A stretch of 64,000 bases of DNA from Rhea pennata (lineage: Eukaryota > Chordata > Aves > Rheiformes > Rheidae). Under the pieces are notes generated by a model, which was not told the origin of the DNA, searched no databases, and saw nothing but the letters and a program-made list of their open reading frames with translations. The position numbers and the translations under genes were made by a program. Each line of letters opens with the position of its first letter. Position 1 is the first letter of the stretch. The DNA lies in assembly GCF_028389875.1 (NCBI RefSeq), contig NC_084666.1:66596422-66660421 (forward strand). The letters are read 5' to 3'. Below are positions 11,201 through 23,471 of the stretch, piece by piece.

Positions 11201-14200
11201 TATGAGTGTGAAAGCTCCCTTTATAAACTTCACCAATTCATAAGTCCTTTCATCATGCATTACAGTGAGGGTGCTTCAGAAACTTCCAAACTCGACAGTA
11301 GAATAACCTTGGGTCTGAAACTCTTCTTGCATCCAGGGTATAAAACAGTGAAAAATCTGTTGTACTACACCTGCAGAAAAAAAGGTCTGAGACCAGAATC
11401 AGACCAGTTACTTTTTGATGCCAAACTGTATTTTCTTTTTCCAGTGTGCTACCTGTAGGTTTCTAGTGAAGGAGCTGGCAACTCAAGCAACCGCATCTTA
11501 GCAAGGGACGGAGATCCCGGGCCTAGGAAAGAACATCAAGGTTTATGGAGAAGCCCTACAAGCTGCAAATGGAGGCTACCTGTACAATCTGCAGAGAGCC
11601 ATTTGTCTCCACATTGACTTGCAGTATGAGAAAGTCAAACATTTCACTAAGAGTGCCGGCGTTACAGATGTTAAAATCCTTCATTGGTACATGAGGCAAT
11701 AGAGGCCACACGCTGACACTGAGTAGAAGACATCGGTCTTTGAAAATAACAACGGCGGTAAGCGCTGCTCAAGTTTCCCAGCGTGAACGTGTGCTGAGAG
11801 AAACCCCACTGATGGCATACAGACCGCTGCAAGTTGCTGATACCTCATCCTTGAACTCTGCAGTTTCTAAGTAGTGCTTACTCCTGGGGGTCTAGTTTTC
11901 AGGGGGACGTGCGAGAGCACACGCAGGCTAGGTATGTATCACTGTCCCTCTTTTATGGATGCAGGAACAGAGCGGTTACGAGCAGCCTCATTTCAATGCC
12001 CGAGTCAGAAACAGAAAGAGGCTGTTGTCCCGACTCCCCGTGCGCATGGCTGTGGCTGTCACAGAATAAGTGTACTTTTGTGTTCACGCATAATTTATTG
12101 CTGCAGGTCTTTGTAAAGACTTACTACAGCACGTATTTGAGTTTGCTACGTGTCGTTCTCAGAATGAGCCAAGGCTGCAAGAAGTAGCTGAAAAGGATGA
12201 TGCGATGCAACAGCTTTAAGGTTCAGGGATGTGTCTGGTCATTACAGATGGTTTGATGTGACTGACGTGGAAGGGAGCAAAAAGCAACCACCCCCTTTTG
12301 GGGGAGGGTTGGCACGAGAAGTGTGTTCAGACCCTGCAGAAGCTGCCATGCGTTTAGCTCCTGATCTGCTTCTAGACTGGCCTGAGAGCTTGAGGGCAGG
12401 AGGAGCTTGGATCCAGTGTTTCCCTGCGGCTTCCAGAGGGTTCCCATGCTTGTGCTGTGTCAGCCACTGAAGACGGCTAGTGACCAAGATCTCGTCTCCT
12501 AATTGAGACCCAGGTCCTCATTCAGGCCCATTTCTAATTGGGAATAAAAAGTGCTGAGAATTAAATGAACTTCACTAATTAAACTAATTAGTTAAAACAG
12601 GTAAGCAATAATTGCACGAAAATCCCCCAAGATTCATTTTTTGGCTGGCAAGCCTAGGGATGTGAGGCTTTTACTGTTCTGTTTCAGATTCCCCCATTCA
12701 GCTAGTGCGATGTTCCCTCTCAGACAGGGATGATCCCCAAATGTCTTGACAAAGAAAGCTCTTTGGAAGGGCAACGGAAACCTGCAGAGCCTGAAAACAC
12801 TGAAAATACGTAATATGCGGTAAGCCACAAGCAATTCCAATGGGAAATACAGATTACAGATTGACCCAGTTATTGCTGAAGGCTTTTTGTCTCCCTCCTG
12901 AAAAAACAGTAACGGCTAGAAACAGGACAAAAAGCGCTCCTTGCTCGAGACGTTGTTGATTTTAGGGCTTCTGCTCAAGCAAGGCTGAGGGCAGATCTCC
13001 AGTGTCTGCACACCAGAGACGAGGCCGCCACGGAAAGATGCTCTTAGCACCCAGGCTGCCGCCGGGTGGGAGGGGAGCGTGCGGCGAGGGGAAGGCAGCG
13101 TCTCAGAGCAAGGACAAAGGCTGCTGAGTAAGAGCTGCCACGTGTGATGGCAGCGGGCTGCGTGCGCAGCCTCTGTGAAAGCGGGGGGGAGAGTGGCAGG
13201 GCAGGCTGGCGCAGGGCTCGGTGAGCAGACGGGGAGAAGGGCTCTCCGAAATCACGCTCGCCGGGGGAAGGGGGACGGGAGTGCCGCGTGTCAGAGCACA
13301 GCGCTCCACCTTTGCAGCTAGAGACTGATCTTATGCTTTAATTGCAGTATGATTTTTCTTTTTGTGCATTAGCTAACACTATTACTATGATATGTTGTCA
13401 TTGTTACAGTGTCTAGGGCCTCAGTATTTCAAAAACTGTTTCATGCAATTGCACAAGATATATTGCAAAGTATTACAAGGGCTGATGATGGTTTTATTGC
13501 ACTAATTTGGGGGCTGCATGATGCTTGCAGCTGTGATATTTTCTTTACATGTTGCACAGGATTGCCTGAATTATGAAGAAAGAACTAGGAAATGTCACAA
13601 ACAACATTATGTTTGAGAAGAGCTTTTGTGGAACACTCTGTTGTGAGTCTGGTATGAAAAATAAGCCCAGGAAAGCAAACAGTGATGGGCTATTTTTAAA
13701 TTGAAGTGGAAAAGAAAATCTTAGGGCCATTTCCAAATGCTTATGCTAGGCTGCCCTGTTGGAGGCATTGCAGAAACAGTTCAAGCTTAGCCAAGCCAAG
13801 GTGGTCAGGCTATGTCTTTATACAGCTGATGAGTAAGAGCGGAGATGCCTGTGAGCCTCCCTGAGGCTCGGTAGCTAGACAGCTTAACCCTTGGCGCAAC
13901 CCCCCTGCAGCTGTGGGATCCCATTCACGGGTCTCCCTTATATTTTCCCCTAGCTTGCTTATAACACCAGGAGCATTCAGCAGCATTAGTGAGAGGTTTT
14001 GTGCTGCTTCTAGTCTGCTAACACTTTCCTTGTCATCTCTTCAGGCAATGCCACAGGCATGAGTGTCCCTCATGCCTCTGCCTGTCCTGTGCAATGCTGC
14101 TAGATATCATGCCAGCCTTGTGGTGCCCACGCTGCACTACTTGGCTGCCTTGCAAGGAAGGCATGCGTTTCCAGTGTGTTTCAGAGCTGCTCAGACTCCT

Positions 14201-14671
14201 TATCATCTGCAAGCTTGTCTGCCAACCCACACGACCATGCCCATTCTTTCCCCTGTAGGACACATACAGGAAAACGAGGAGCCAAAGTTCTCCGTGCATA
14301 AACTAGGAAAGAGCACTTGTGATTCTCCTGCAAACCAGGAAGGCTTGAAGGGCCAGAACCATCTGCAAAAAGACTAGCTCTTTAAAGACATGTACATGCC
14401 AAAAGCAGCACCCCTGGTTGATGAGAACCAAGTGTGGTGAAAATCCTCCCCAGAAGTCAGCTGCTAGGGAAACTCTATAGCAGTCAACATGTGCCCTCAT
14501 CATGGAAGTACATCATGGCACAAAAGTCTCATTGCAGGGCACCACCTATCCACAGCAGTGTCTGTTACGGTCAGATGCCCACTGCTGGCAGCGATCATGT
14601 TCACTGCTATGGTGATACAATGCCTGGCTCCTCAGAGACAGATGGCATGGGAATTGCCACATGCCCCCCCT

Positions 14672-14707
<36 letters not shown>

Positions 14708-17225
14708 TCTAATGCTTTTTTAACAGGGCTGCTTTCAGCTTTTTACCATTGAGTAGGCACTGTCACAGGTTGCCAGTGAGAGCTCTCACTCACAAGCAGT
14801 TCCTTTAGAAATGGCTTACTGAGCAGCCCTAGGTTTTTTCTTTTTCTCACCTGTCTTTCTTTTCTTTCTCCATCTTTCCTTCTTTTCCTTCCCCTAAACC
14901 TTCCTAAAGGGCAAGGAAGTGCCCCCTAAAGGGCAAGTGGTGTTTGCTAAAAGCCAAGGAAGACCTAGACCTATGCATGGCAAAATGTAGGCACACTAAA
15001 TGCGGGAGTGTAATGATCCCAGCTGCAGGAGGGTGGCACACAATTGGTCCTCGCTTGGCTGCACATCAACATCTAAGCAAATATCTAAAAGCACACAGCC
15101 ACTCCGACAGTGAGTAGAAGAAACAGAGATGTTGCCACAGGTTTTCATCAACATCTAACAAAATGCTCCTTTTCCCTGTGCTGGGTACGTGGATATTCCA
15201 GTGTTCCCATAAATGTTCTGCCTATTCTGTTTCAAATGTATGAAAGAGTTGACATCTTTGGATCTTGTCACTCTGCTTTTTCCTCAGGTCACCTCTGAGC
15301 CAGCTTATCAGCAGGTTTACAGATGGTTGCTGCCAGGCCGGACAAAGCCAGCAATAAGAAAGCTATGTATCCTGTGGTGGGCAGTGAGACCTCTGGTAGA
15401 TAAGCGGGTGACCATTCAGCCTCTTAAACAAAGCTGTGATGGTTTTGTTGTGCATGACTCCTAAAGTCAAAGACTAGGAAAGAGGGGAAATGCAATAGTA
15501 TTTCTCAAAAGCATCCACTGGTGAAGGGGTGGCACTCTGATGTGAGATTGCACCTGAATGATGGAGGAGGGAGGTGCAAGTTCCCACATTTCCTTCAGTT
15601 CCCCTTTCCTTTCCTGGTTATCTGCAGCTCTTAGCCCTCACAGTCAGTGTTAGGGATTGAAGGTGCGGTACAGAGCACCCTTGCAGAGGTGGTTTGACGC
15701 TGTATGGCTCGTGAGAGGACAGGCAGTGGCCCAAATGCAGATGTCTTTGTGGAAGTGCAGCACAGTGCCCTGGAAAAGGAAGGTTTCACCTACATTTTGG
15801 AAAAAGGGGTTGGGGGAGCTCATTTAACACCAGCTGTCCCTGAAAGCAAGAGCTCCTCAGAGACTGCAAATTCAGAAATGTGGGAAGCTTATTTGTATCC
15901 CCCTAAATAAAGGTGGGAGGTGAGCCACTGGCCTGAAACCATCTTCTGAGGAACATCCAGATACTCATTTCCAGCCTTTCTTTCCACAGTGACTCATTTA
16001 GAAAGCAGTCTGCATGTTCCAGACCTTGCATCGTTTAGCTGCTCTAAAGCAAGAGAAAGCCCAGCGGTACCGGTGGGATTATACACAAGATCGGGTGGTT
16101 TGGGAGTAGAATTAGCCTAACATAAATACGTAACTAACTCTATTTCTCTCATGCACACTTCCTAAATCCAGAAAGAACAAAATTCACACTGGTTAGGTCA
16201 GAACTGGAGCCTAAAGAATCACACTATGAGCAGCCAGATCTTTTGGGGCAATAAAAGACAGTGAGAGGCTTTGCATCCCTCCCCTCCTGAGACCTGGAGC
16301 CTGGACCCAGTGACGCCGCTTTAAATCCTGTCTTGCACTGGAGGAGGAAATTTGGCCTCTCCAGAGACTGCCCTTGTATCAGTGCCAGGGCTCAGAGCTG
16401 TCGTTTTTTCCTGAGCAGTTTCAGCTGCTTGGTCTGCACCGTTACCCATATGCCACAGCTAGGCAAACGGGAACAAAATCATGAGCATCACCCTTCACAG
16501 AATGCCCTTAAAAAATATATGTATTACCTGTAATGGTTGTGTTGGAAGATGCCAAATTACTGCACATGAGCAAATGCCCCTGCTCCCTAAGCTTTGTCTG
16601 TATTGCAATAACTATCTTCAACACATTCCCTGTGTCTGTAAACAGAAGACCCCAGGGACTTCGCAGAGGCTTCAGTCATTTACAATCCGGTCCACACAAG
16701 GCCGTGATGCTGAGAAAGGAAGTGCAGGATTCAAGTTTGAAGCACTGTGTATACAAGAAGCTTCCTGTGGCTTCCCAAGAGGCTCCAACCTCCTCTGGCG
16801 TCAACGGGTTTCACAGGCTGCATCTCTCCCGTGCACTCACACCTCGTTGCAGGATCCCGCTCCACCTCTGCCTGGTGGCTGGTTTTACTGCTCACGGGCC
16901 ACAGCAACGAAGACAAGCAGCTGACCTGGAAGCAGTGCTGTGCGCCGCAGGCAGACGCCTGGCGCCCCGCTGCTTCGGCTGTAATCGCGCAGAGGCAGGC
17001 AAAGCTGCGGGGACCTCATCCAGCCGGGGCACGGCGCACAACGTAACGCTCTGGGCTTGCGCTCCCAGCAACGACCCCTGGCTGCACACTTACCTCCCAC
17101 TTGCTCCACTCGGGACGAGAGAGCTTCCTGCTCCTCCGAGACAGGCTTGTCTCGTAGGTGGGAGCACCGCCGTCCTGGCTCCTTCCTTTCCGTTTCCGCG
17201 GCACCACGGGCTTCGTGTTTCTCAT
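8204..17225 (-). CDS. Uncharacterised single-pass membrane protein with Sel1-like repeats (five exons, 167 aa)
   Basis: I read five minus-strand exons: 17225-17094, 10758-10617, 10444-10399, 9414-9328 and 8300-8204. All introns are GT..AG and the frame stays open across every junction (phases 0, 1, 2, 2), giving 504 nt, or 167 residues plus TGA. The ATG at 17225 follows an in-frame TAA at 17339-17337 with no other ATG between. The first donor is GAG|GTAAGT inside a CpG-rich exon. Residues 1-44 are basic (RKRK at 10-13, SRRSRK at 29-34). Residues 45-62 form a strong transmembrane helix. A textbook Sel1-like repeat follows (about 80-113: LVGQRYLKGAGV, then MHWFRKAAGQG), then a second (about 115-149, ending GVAAAQG). 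Basic residues before the helix suggest a type II signal anchor. Sel1-like repeats are helical protein-binding modules; the partner and function here are unknown. I do not recognise an ortholog. An additional in-phase exon inside the 6.3-kb first intron is possible. Confidence 0.85.
12490..12625. promoter_or_regulatory. Candidate homeodomain-site cluster in intron 1 of the Sel1-like gene
   Basis: This AT-rich stretch contains TAATTGAG, CTAATTGGG and the near-palindrome TAATTAAACTAATTA at about 12,577-12,591, followed by GTTAA. Paired TAATTA cores are classic homeodomain binding sites. No open frame or repeat explains it. The function is inferred from motif content only. Confidence 0.3.
13020..13310. 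promoter_or_regulatory. GC-rich patch in intron 1 of the Sel1-like gene
   Basis: A CpG- and G-rich patch sits alone in an AT-rich intron. It could be an alternative promoter or enhancer. A 68-codon minus-strand frame spans it, but it has no matching donor and is low in complexity, so I do not treat it as an exon. Confidence 0.25.
13320..13560. promoter_or_regulatory. Motif-dense AT-rich block (candidate conserved non-coding element)
   Basis: It contains TTTAATTGCA, ATTAGCTAAC, CATGCAATTGCAC and TATTGCAAAG, which resemble homeodomain, POU and C/EBP sites. It has no coding potential and is unlike a transposon. It lies in intron 1 of the minus-strand gene, next to the GC-rich patch at 13,020-13,310. 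A regulatory role is inference. Confidence 0.3.
14674..14706. repeat. Poly(T) tract of 33 bases
   Basis: An uninterrupted run of about 33 T follows a C-rich stretch. It could be the A-tail of an old minus-strand retrocopy, but I see no recognisable retrotransposon body beside it, so I call it a simple repeat. Confidence 0.8.
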
Positions 17226-17400
17226 CACTCCGTCTTGCAGAAGCTTTGGGCGCTTATGTCTGCTCCCAGTGTTCCCAGCACTGCCACCAGCCAGCCGCAA
17301 ATCTCTTGTAATAACTCGGTTATTCTTGCACCTGATTTATGCTGTTGGTAGCCCAGCTGCTTCACCAAGATAAGAAGGATAGATACACATCACTCACAGA
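16880..17400 (-). promoter_or_regulatory. CpG-rich 5' region and probable promoter of the Sel1-like gene
   Basis: CpG frequency rises over about 16,950-17,250, covering the first coding exon and donor of the minus-strand gene. There is no TATA box upstream of the ATG on the minus strand, so initiation is probably dispersed within about 17,230-17,400. The exact transcription start cannot be read from sequence. Confidence 0.45.
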
Positions 17401-20400
17401 GCCATGGAAGAGAAAATCCTCCTGCTGAAACCCTTTTAACCATTGACATTTAACTCTCTCTCTGCCAAATATGTCTCTTTAAAACCTTCCCTAGCTTTTG
17501 TGACAAAATGTTTTTTTTCATTTGCAAGCCATCACCAGGACAGGTGGGTCTTTGTATTGACAAATTTGACTAAGAAAGAAAAGGCTATTTATTTTTCTTC
17601 TTTCTGTTTTTTTTTTTCTTATGAGAAGGAGATTGCTTCACAAATAATGATAATGTTATTCACCCTTGCAGATCTTTAGTATCTTTTCATTTAAATTGCC
17701 TGGTCTCCACTGGGCTATGGGGTCCGTTGTATCAGGCTTTGGACAAACACAAGAAGGTGCAGGCCCTGCACCAGCCGATTTGGGGAAAAAAACAGAAAAA
17801 GTGCTAGTTATCAGACCATACAAAACCTCCACAAAGCTCAAGAGGATGAGTTGGGGGGGTTTTGTTTGTCTGGTTTTTATTTGATTAGAAAAGATCTTAC
17901 TTGTCAGAGGTAGTCATTTTATAGCTAGATAGTTGTGTTTTTGTTTTTCTGAAGTTACACCCTCTGGTGTTACTGGTACAGACAAATCAGGTTTACCTTC
18001 ACAGTTAAGAAAACATGGTTTTAGCACAAGATACCTAATGCCTGTTGTCTTTCCTGCTCTGAAGTGGTAGTTGAGGATCTGAACTGAATGGCAATTAGAC
18101 AAGATCAGTCTCATGCAAAGTTCTGACCTTGCCCAGTTACCTGATAGTAAAAAAAAAAAATGTTTTTTCTCTCCAATTTTTAGCAAGATAATGGTTGTGC
18201 TATCATTTTACAGACAACTCCACCCTTCACGGAAGAACAAGGATGCCTCTTCAGCAGTGATGACTCAGCCTAAAAATGTTATTGAAGAGGAAACCCTTCA
18301 TCATTTTGTATTTTTGGTAGGATTCTTATTTCTTATGTTATACTGCCACCACTGGGACAATTTCATTTGTTCAATTGCAGCCACATTACATTTTACAAAA
18401 TTTATATCCATTCCATGCATGACCCTGCGTATCATTTTGATCAAAGGGCAAAGCATTTTCACAGTATATTTATTTAATTGGGTGCTAATAATCAGGATTT
18501 GTTGCTTTTGAGTGCAAATCTCTGGTTTAGGAAAAATGAAACAATTCAGAAATTTCTAAAACAAGTCCTGAAGAGAAGGACCTAGGTTACAGCAAAGAGC
18601 AAGGAAGAGATGAAAGCATATGTAAAATCTAATACCTACTTACCTCTTTCTTTTCTTTAGCTACAATTGTTAGAATTTAAAAATAAAGGGGGGAAAAAAT
18701 GTTCTCAGGGAGTCATCATTTTGGGAAATGAACTAGCCTGTAGCTGCAGAACCCAAATTCTGGCATAAGTGAGCTCTTGCAAATATGTTTCCTTTCTGAA
18801 GGATTAAATCAAAAAGCCTTATGCACAAATAACCCTCAATGGACAAAAACTGGGGAAAGGAGAAGGCTGAGATGAAAGAAAGTCAAATACTAAAAAGTGT
18901 AAGAGCTGCACTATCTGTGAAAGTAGCTGTATTTCACTTTTAGTAAATGTGTGGAATCTCATATTGTTCACAAACACATAAATTTCATGTTGTTCAAGAA
19001 GATGCTATTTAACCAGTTTAACAACAAAAAGCCTACCCTCATTTCCTAAATGGCATATTATTGTAAATGTGTATGTGTAAAAGTTATATTCATACTGACA
19101 CAAAACCTAGCTTTATGAAATCAGTATTTTTCTCTGTATGAAAGATGACCTGGTGCTTCCAGTTCTTTGTTGCAGGTGGCTAGAAAGGAGAACATGTTAA
19201 TATTAATCACACATTACTCGGTGAGGGGTATGCTGTTTGTGTCATAAATCAGTTTCTATACAGATTCTTATTCCAGCAGTGAGTTTGATCTACTTCTCTG
19301 CACAACTCCGCTGATACCATGAGTAAAAGGTAAATCAGGATGTTTATCTAGAAACAAATACTGACTGCATTGTAGCCGCCTTCTACCAATGGAGAAGAAA
19401 TTGGACACTTCTGTCTGCAACGACTTTGGCAACGAAAGGACGAGCCCCCTAGTGAATTTTCTCTCTGCTGTTCCAAGGGCAGATGGCATTTCTGTTTTCC
19501 CTGTCATCTTCACAGAACAAGTTGTGAAGAACCATTTCCAGCTCCTACAAATGGGCATTTTGATTGAAAACCTGGAACCAGCAATATTCAGGGAAATGCA
19601 GTTTTCCTCCTGTTTCTTTTTCATGGAAATTTTTTCTCTTTTTCTCCTTGCTGCATTGAAGTAGTCAGGGCCAGAAGCAGTTAGATACTCCATTTCAATT
19701 GAAAGATGGATGGGAAGTGTTGGCAGAAGAATGGGTGGCAGTGAATATAAAGAGTTAATAGGACAAGGTCAGCCTTTGGGAGAGCTGCTGATTGGACTGA
19801 AGCCCTGGGGAAAAAGGAAAGGAATAAAAAATACAGGATTGCACTGAAAAACAGAAGTGAAACTCTGTTTTCATCCTTTCTCATTTGATTTTTAAAGTTT
19901 GCTACACTTTGCTTCAAATTAACTATAAGCTGTTTAGCAAACAGAGTGATTGAAGAAACATAATTATTGTTATAATATATGAACATAATATATGAAACAT
20001 AATATATGAAAGAATGAAGGTTATAAAACCAAAATAAGATGCACTTGTAACACATTATCAGTCACTGTTCAAACTAAATACATTGATTTCACCACCTCAA
20101 ATACAGACTGTTTACAATGCAGGCTTAGTCTAAGTGTGTTAATGGATTAAACAACAAGAAGTGATTAGTCTGAGAGAGTATTTTCAGGTTGCTTTATAAG
20201 GAAAGAAATTGATACAACTGACATGTTTCTTTGGTATAAGCCTATTTAATCACAGTGTCCTCTGAGCATAGATGTCGTAGACCAAATTAGATCCACCTCG
20301 AGACTTCCACAGCTTGAACACAGTTTGAGCAGGTTCTCCAGTACAGCTTTATACAGCAATTCAAAATATGGCATAAATATTACATATTTCAGCTACCATA

Positions 20401-23400
20401 TTGGATGGAGCTCTAGCACAGGTAACAAGGAAGCCAACAGCCTTGCTATAGGGAGGATCAAGGTGCCCACAGCAATAAAAACGGACTGGAGAAGAAAAGT
20501 TTCTGCGTAAGAAATGTTTTCTGCAAAAGGCAATGAGAGGGATGAAGGTAAGGACATCTAGTTGGCTCCATCTCTGACAGACTCTCATTTCATTTGGCCC
20601 AGCCAGCTACAGCTTCCTTTCACAGCTGGCTAAACAAGAACAAAGCAAAAATCTGTGCAGACTAGTCATTATGACACTATTAATAGCAGATACAAGAGCA
20701 TACAATGAACATAAGTGTAGATATAAGGGGAGTTCAAGTCCCTCTGATAATCAGTACGCAAGTATTATCTGCAGATCTATTACAGAGACACAGGAAGCTG
20801 TTTCTAGATACTAAGTTAATAAATGTATCTATTAAATCAAACAATTGCATCCATTCATCATCAAGCACAACACAACATTGCTACCAGAGAGCATGTGATC
20901 TTCCTTAACCCAAATACACTAGTTAGCAGAGAGACTTAACTGATGCAAAACCCTGTTATTTCACAGAATCCTGCAAAAGGACAGCAAGGAATACTGTGCC
21001 ATGGGAGAAGTCCCCAACCTACCCCTCAGTGTGTTTAGCCTGGAACAGCAGGCAAATGCAGGCCATCCTATAGTTCATCTTACCACAAAAACAGAGCCAA
21101 AATGAATGTAAGCAGTCACCACAGATACTAAAAAAAGAACAAAAAAGAATACAAAAAAAACCCACTCACTTAAAGGGGGAGTTGGGCGTGTTAGACATTT
21201 CTACTAAAAAAATGTGATCCTGAAGTCTCTGCCACCTAAAACCAGAGGCTCATGAATTCACTAAATGTCTTCTGCTGTTTAGGTCTGAAGTCCCGCAAGC
21301 GTTCTGATTTGAAATGCCAGGAATATCATAGTAAGATTGAGCAGCTAGGTATATATCCCCCACATAGAGTCACTCAGGATCCAGAAACCGCGAAGTTCCC
21401 TGAGAGATCTGATATACAAAGTATTCTCAGAGCACAACCACCACAGACAAGAATTACCCTTCAGAAAAATACAACAGCTATTACTATCTTTTAAAATGTG
21501 TCTGTGGGCACCTGTGCTTCTCTTTTGGCTATCTTGTAGTATATATATGGTGGCCTTCAGCCCAAACCCATACAGCAATTATTTTTGCCAAGAGTTCACT
21601 AGACTTCCGATGTTCCCTGCGTTCCTGCAAGGAGATCCACCTCCTTTCACCATCCTCCCAGGAAGCACCTCCAATGGTCCAGTCATCCTCCCCACCATGA
21701 AGTGCAGCACTTAGCTGGCCCAGGAGATCTAGCCTCGGTGTGCAGACTCCTGATGAGCAGACCTCAGAAAAGATGAGCTGATCTACAGGTTAGCTCCATT
21801 ACCCTGAGAATGAGAAATTTGGATTAAATTCTTTTTACCTCTTGATGAAATTCTAGTCAACAACTCCTGTCTCCCTCGCACATGACCTGCCCCAGTCTCT
21901 AGCCCATTCAGGCTGTCATGAAGATGAAGATAACCTCTACCTCTTCTGTAGAAACTGAAAAACTGCAAGAAACAAATTCAAGAGATAATCCAAATATGAC
22001 CATGTCCATAATCTAATGATTAGTGAAAGTGAGAAGTGGTTCTTGCTTTAGAGAGTATGTCCATATTTGAGAGGAAAATGAAAGTGAGCTTTAGCCTCTG
22101 AAAAAGTCATATTAAGTAGTAAGCAGAGCAGAAAGGCAAGTGGCACTACACTCCATGTCTAAGATGCGATGAAAAACAAAGGGGAAATCTATTACATTTT
22201 TGCAAGAAAGTATCTGTCCCCAGGATATTATGAATCTCACATGAATAGTGATACCTTTCTGTAGCCATATGTAAAGCACTATTAAGGCATGATCTCTCCT
22301 CCTCAGCATCACTCAGGTGATGAACATGCTGGGAATTTCAGGACCTATTCTGTGGTGCATATCTTTCCCTGTGAACTCCATAGGGAGCTCAGGTGTCTAA
22401 TATAGAGCTCTGGAGTCTATGGTGAAGACAAGTTCCCTAAAAATACATTATAATCTCCTGGCCTTTGTTGTGTTTGACACACTAAAAGAGATGAAATAAA
22501 TGCATGCTTCCTTAGTGATGTGATCTGCTCTAGCATAGATGTTACAAACTATAAATGCCAGAAAACAGAACTATAGATTCCCTGTATTTTGCAGGTAGAG
22601 AAGAATGAATTCTGTCCATACTCCAAGCTGATCGGACACTGGAAGACAGCAGTAAATGTAGCATTGAGCTTCACCTAACGAGCCCTGCTGGAAGGCCACA
22701 TAAAAGGTGAGCATGGCAAGCCTGTATCTGAAACATCCTCCAGACATGGCTGAAGATGAGATTCTTGGGAGCAGAAGGTACCTTGGTGAAACTCCGCCAA
22801 CCAGCTGCTTACTCCGAAAATGCAACCAGGTGATTCAATATCTCTGGCTTTCAATCCTCTACCTCTAAAGTGGAGACAATTCCTACCTGAGAACTTAGGC
22901 TGTAAGGCTGCCTTCCTCCCAGTGAGGATTTGTATAAAGCCTGCTAACACAGGGCTCACTGCTTGGTCAGAGTTAGTAGGTTTTGCAGCTGCGCAAGAGC
23001 AGCACTCAGCCTAGGGCAGCACTACTGACAGGCATCCCATGGTTGTCACACCCCATGTCTGGGCACCGCTTTGCTGCTTGAGGAGACATCTGCACCCCTC
23101 ACTTGGCCATATACCCTCATATATCATAACCATGGCCTGTCTAGTGGATTGAGTATAACTGTACTGCAGTGACATGTCAGTCACAGCGTATCTTAAGGCA
23201 GAAAACAGTTTGGTATGAACATAGCGTCTTGTAATGAAAAGCATCAGGAAACCTTAACATTAATAAAGCAGTGTACAAGCACTGAAGGAAATGAGACAAA
23301 ACTCTTCATCACTGACGGCCACTGCTGCCAGAGGTAATAAAAAGTTACCCCAGCAGGCCTCACTGTTCAGACTACTGGCCATGAATACCATTATACTATG

Positions 23401-23460
23401 CATCACCAGATTCCTTATAACCTTCCTATTAGAGGGATTTTTCACCCCATTAAAGGGACC
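17400..23460. other. Gene-poor spacer
   Basis: I examined the open frames on both strands here and found no exon supported by splice sites and family resemblance. The exceptions worth noting are overlapping open frames at 19,268-19,693 and a small tandem repeat near 19,972. Otherwise the sequence is AT-rich and shows nothing I can name. Confidence 0.5.
19972..20012. repeat. Three-copy tandem repeat of about 14 bp
   Basis: The motif ATAATATATGAAAC or a close variant occurs three times in a row. It is a short AT-rich minisatellite with no evident function. Confidence 0.7.
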
Positions 23461-23471
23461 TATCAATGTTA

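Noticed and set aside
11234-11260. Minus-strand MHDERTYEL mini-exon with a phase-0 donor that could precede the transmembrane exon
   Set aside because: It fits the phase, but the start context is weak and the CpG-rich exon at 17225-17094 has a far better donor, coding character and start. It could be an alternative first exon at most.
11580-11740. Minus-strand open stretch ending SLQIVQ at a GTAGCC donor
   Set aside because: Its upstream acceptor phase does not join the phase-0 first exon of the Sel1-like gene, and the donor is poor.
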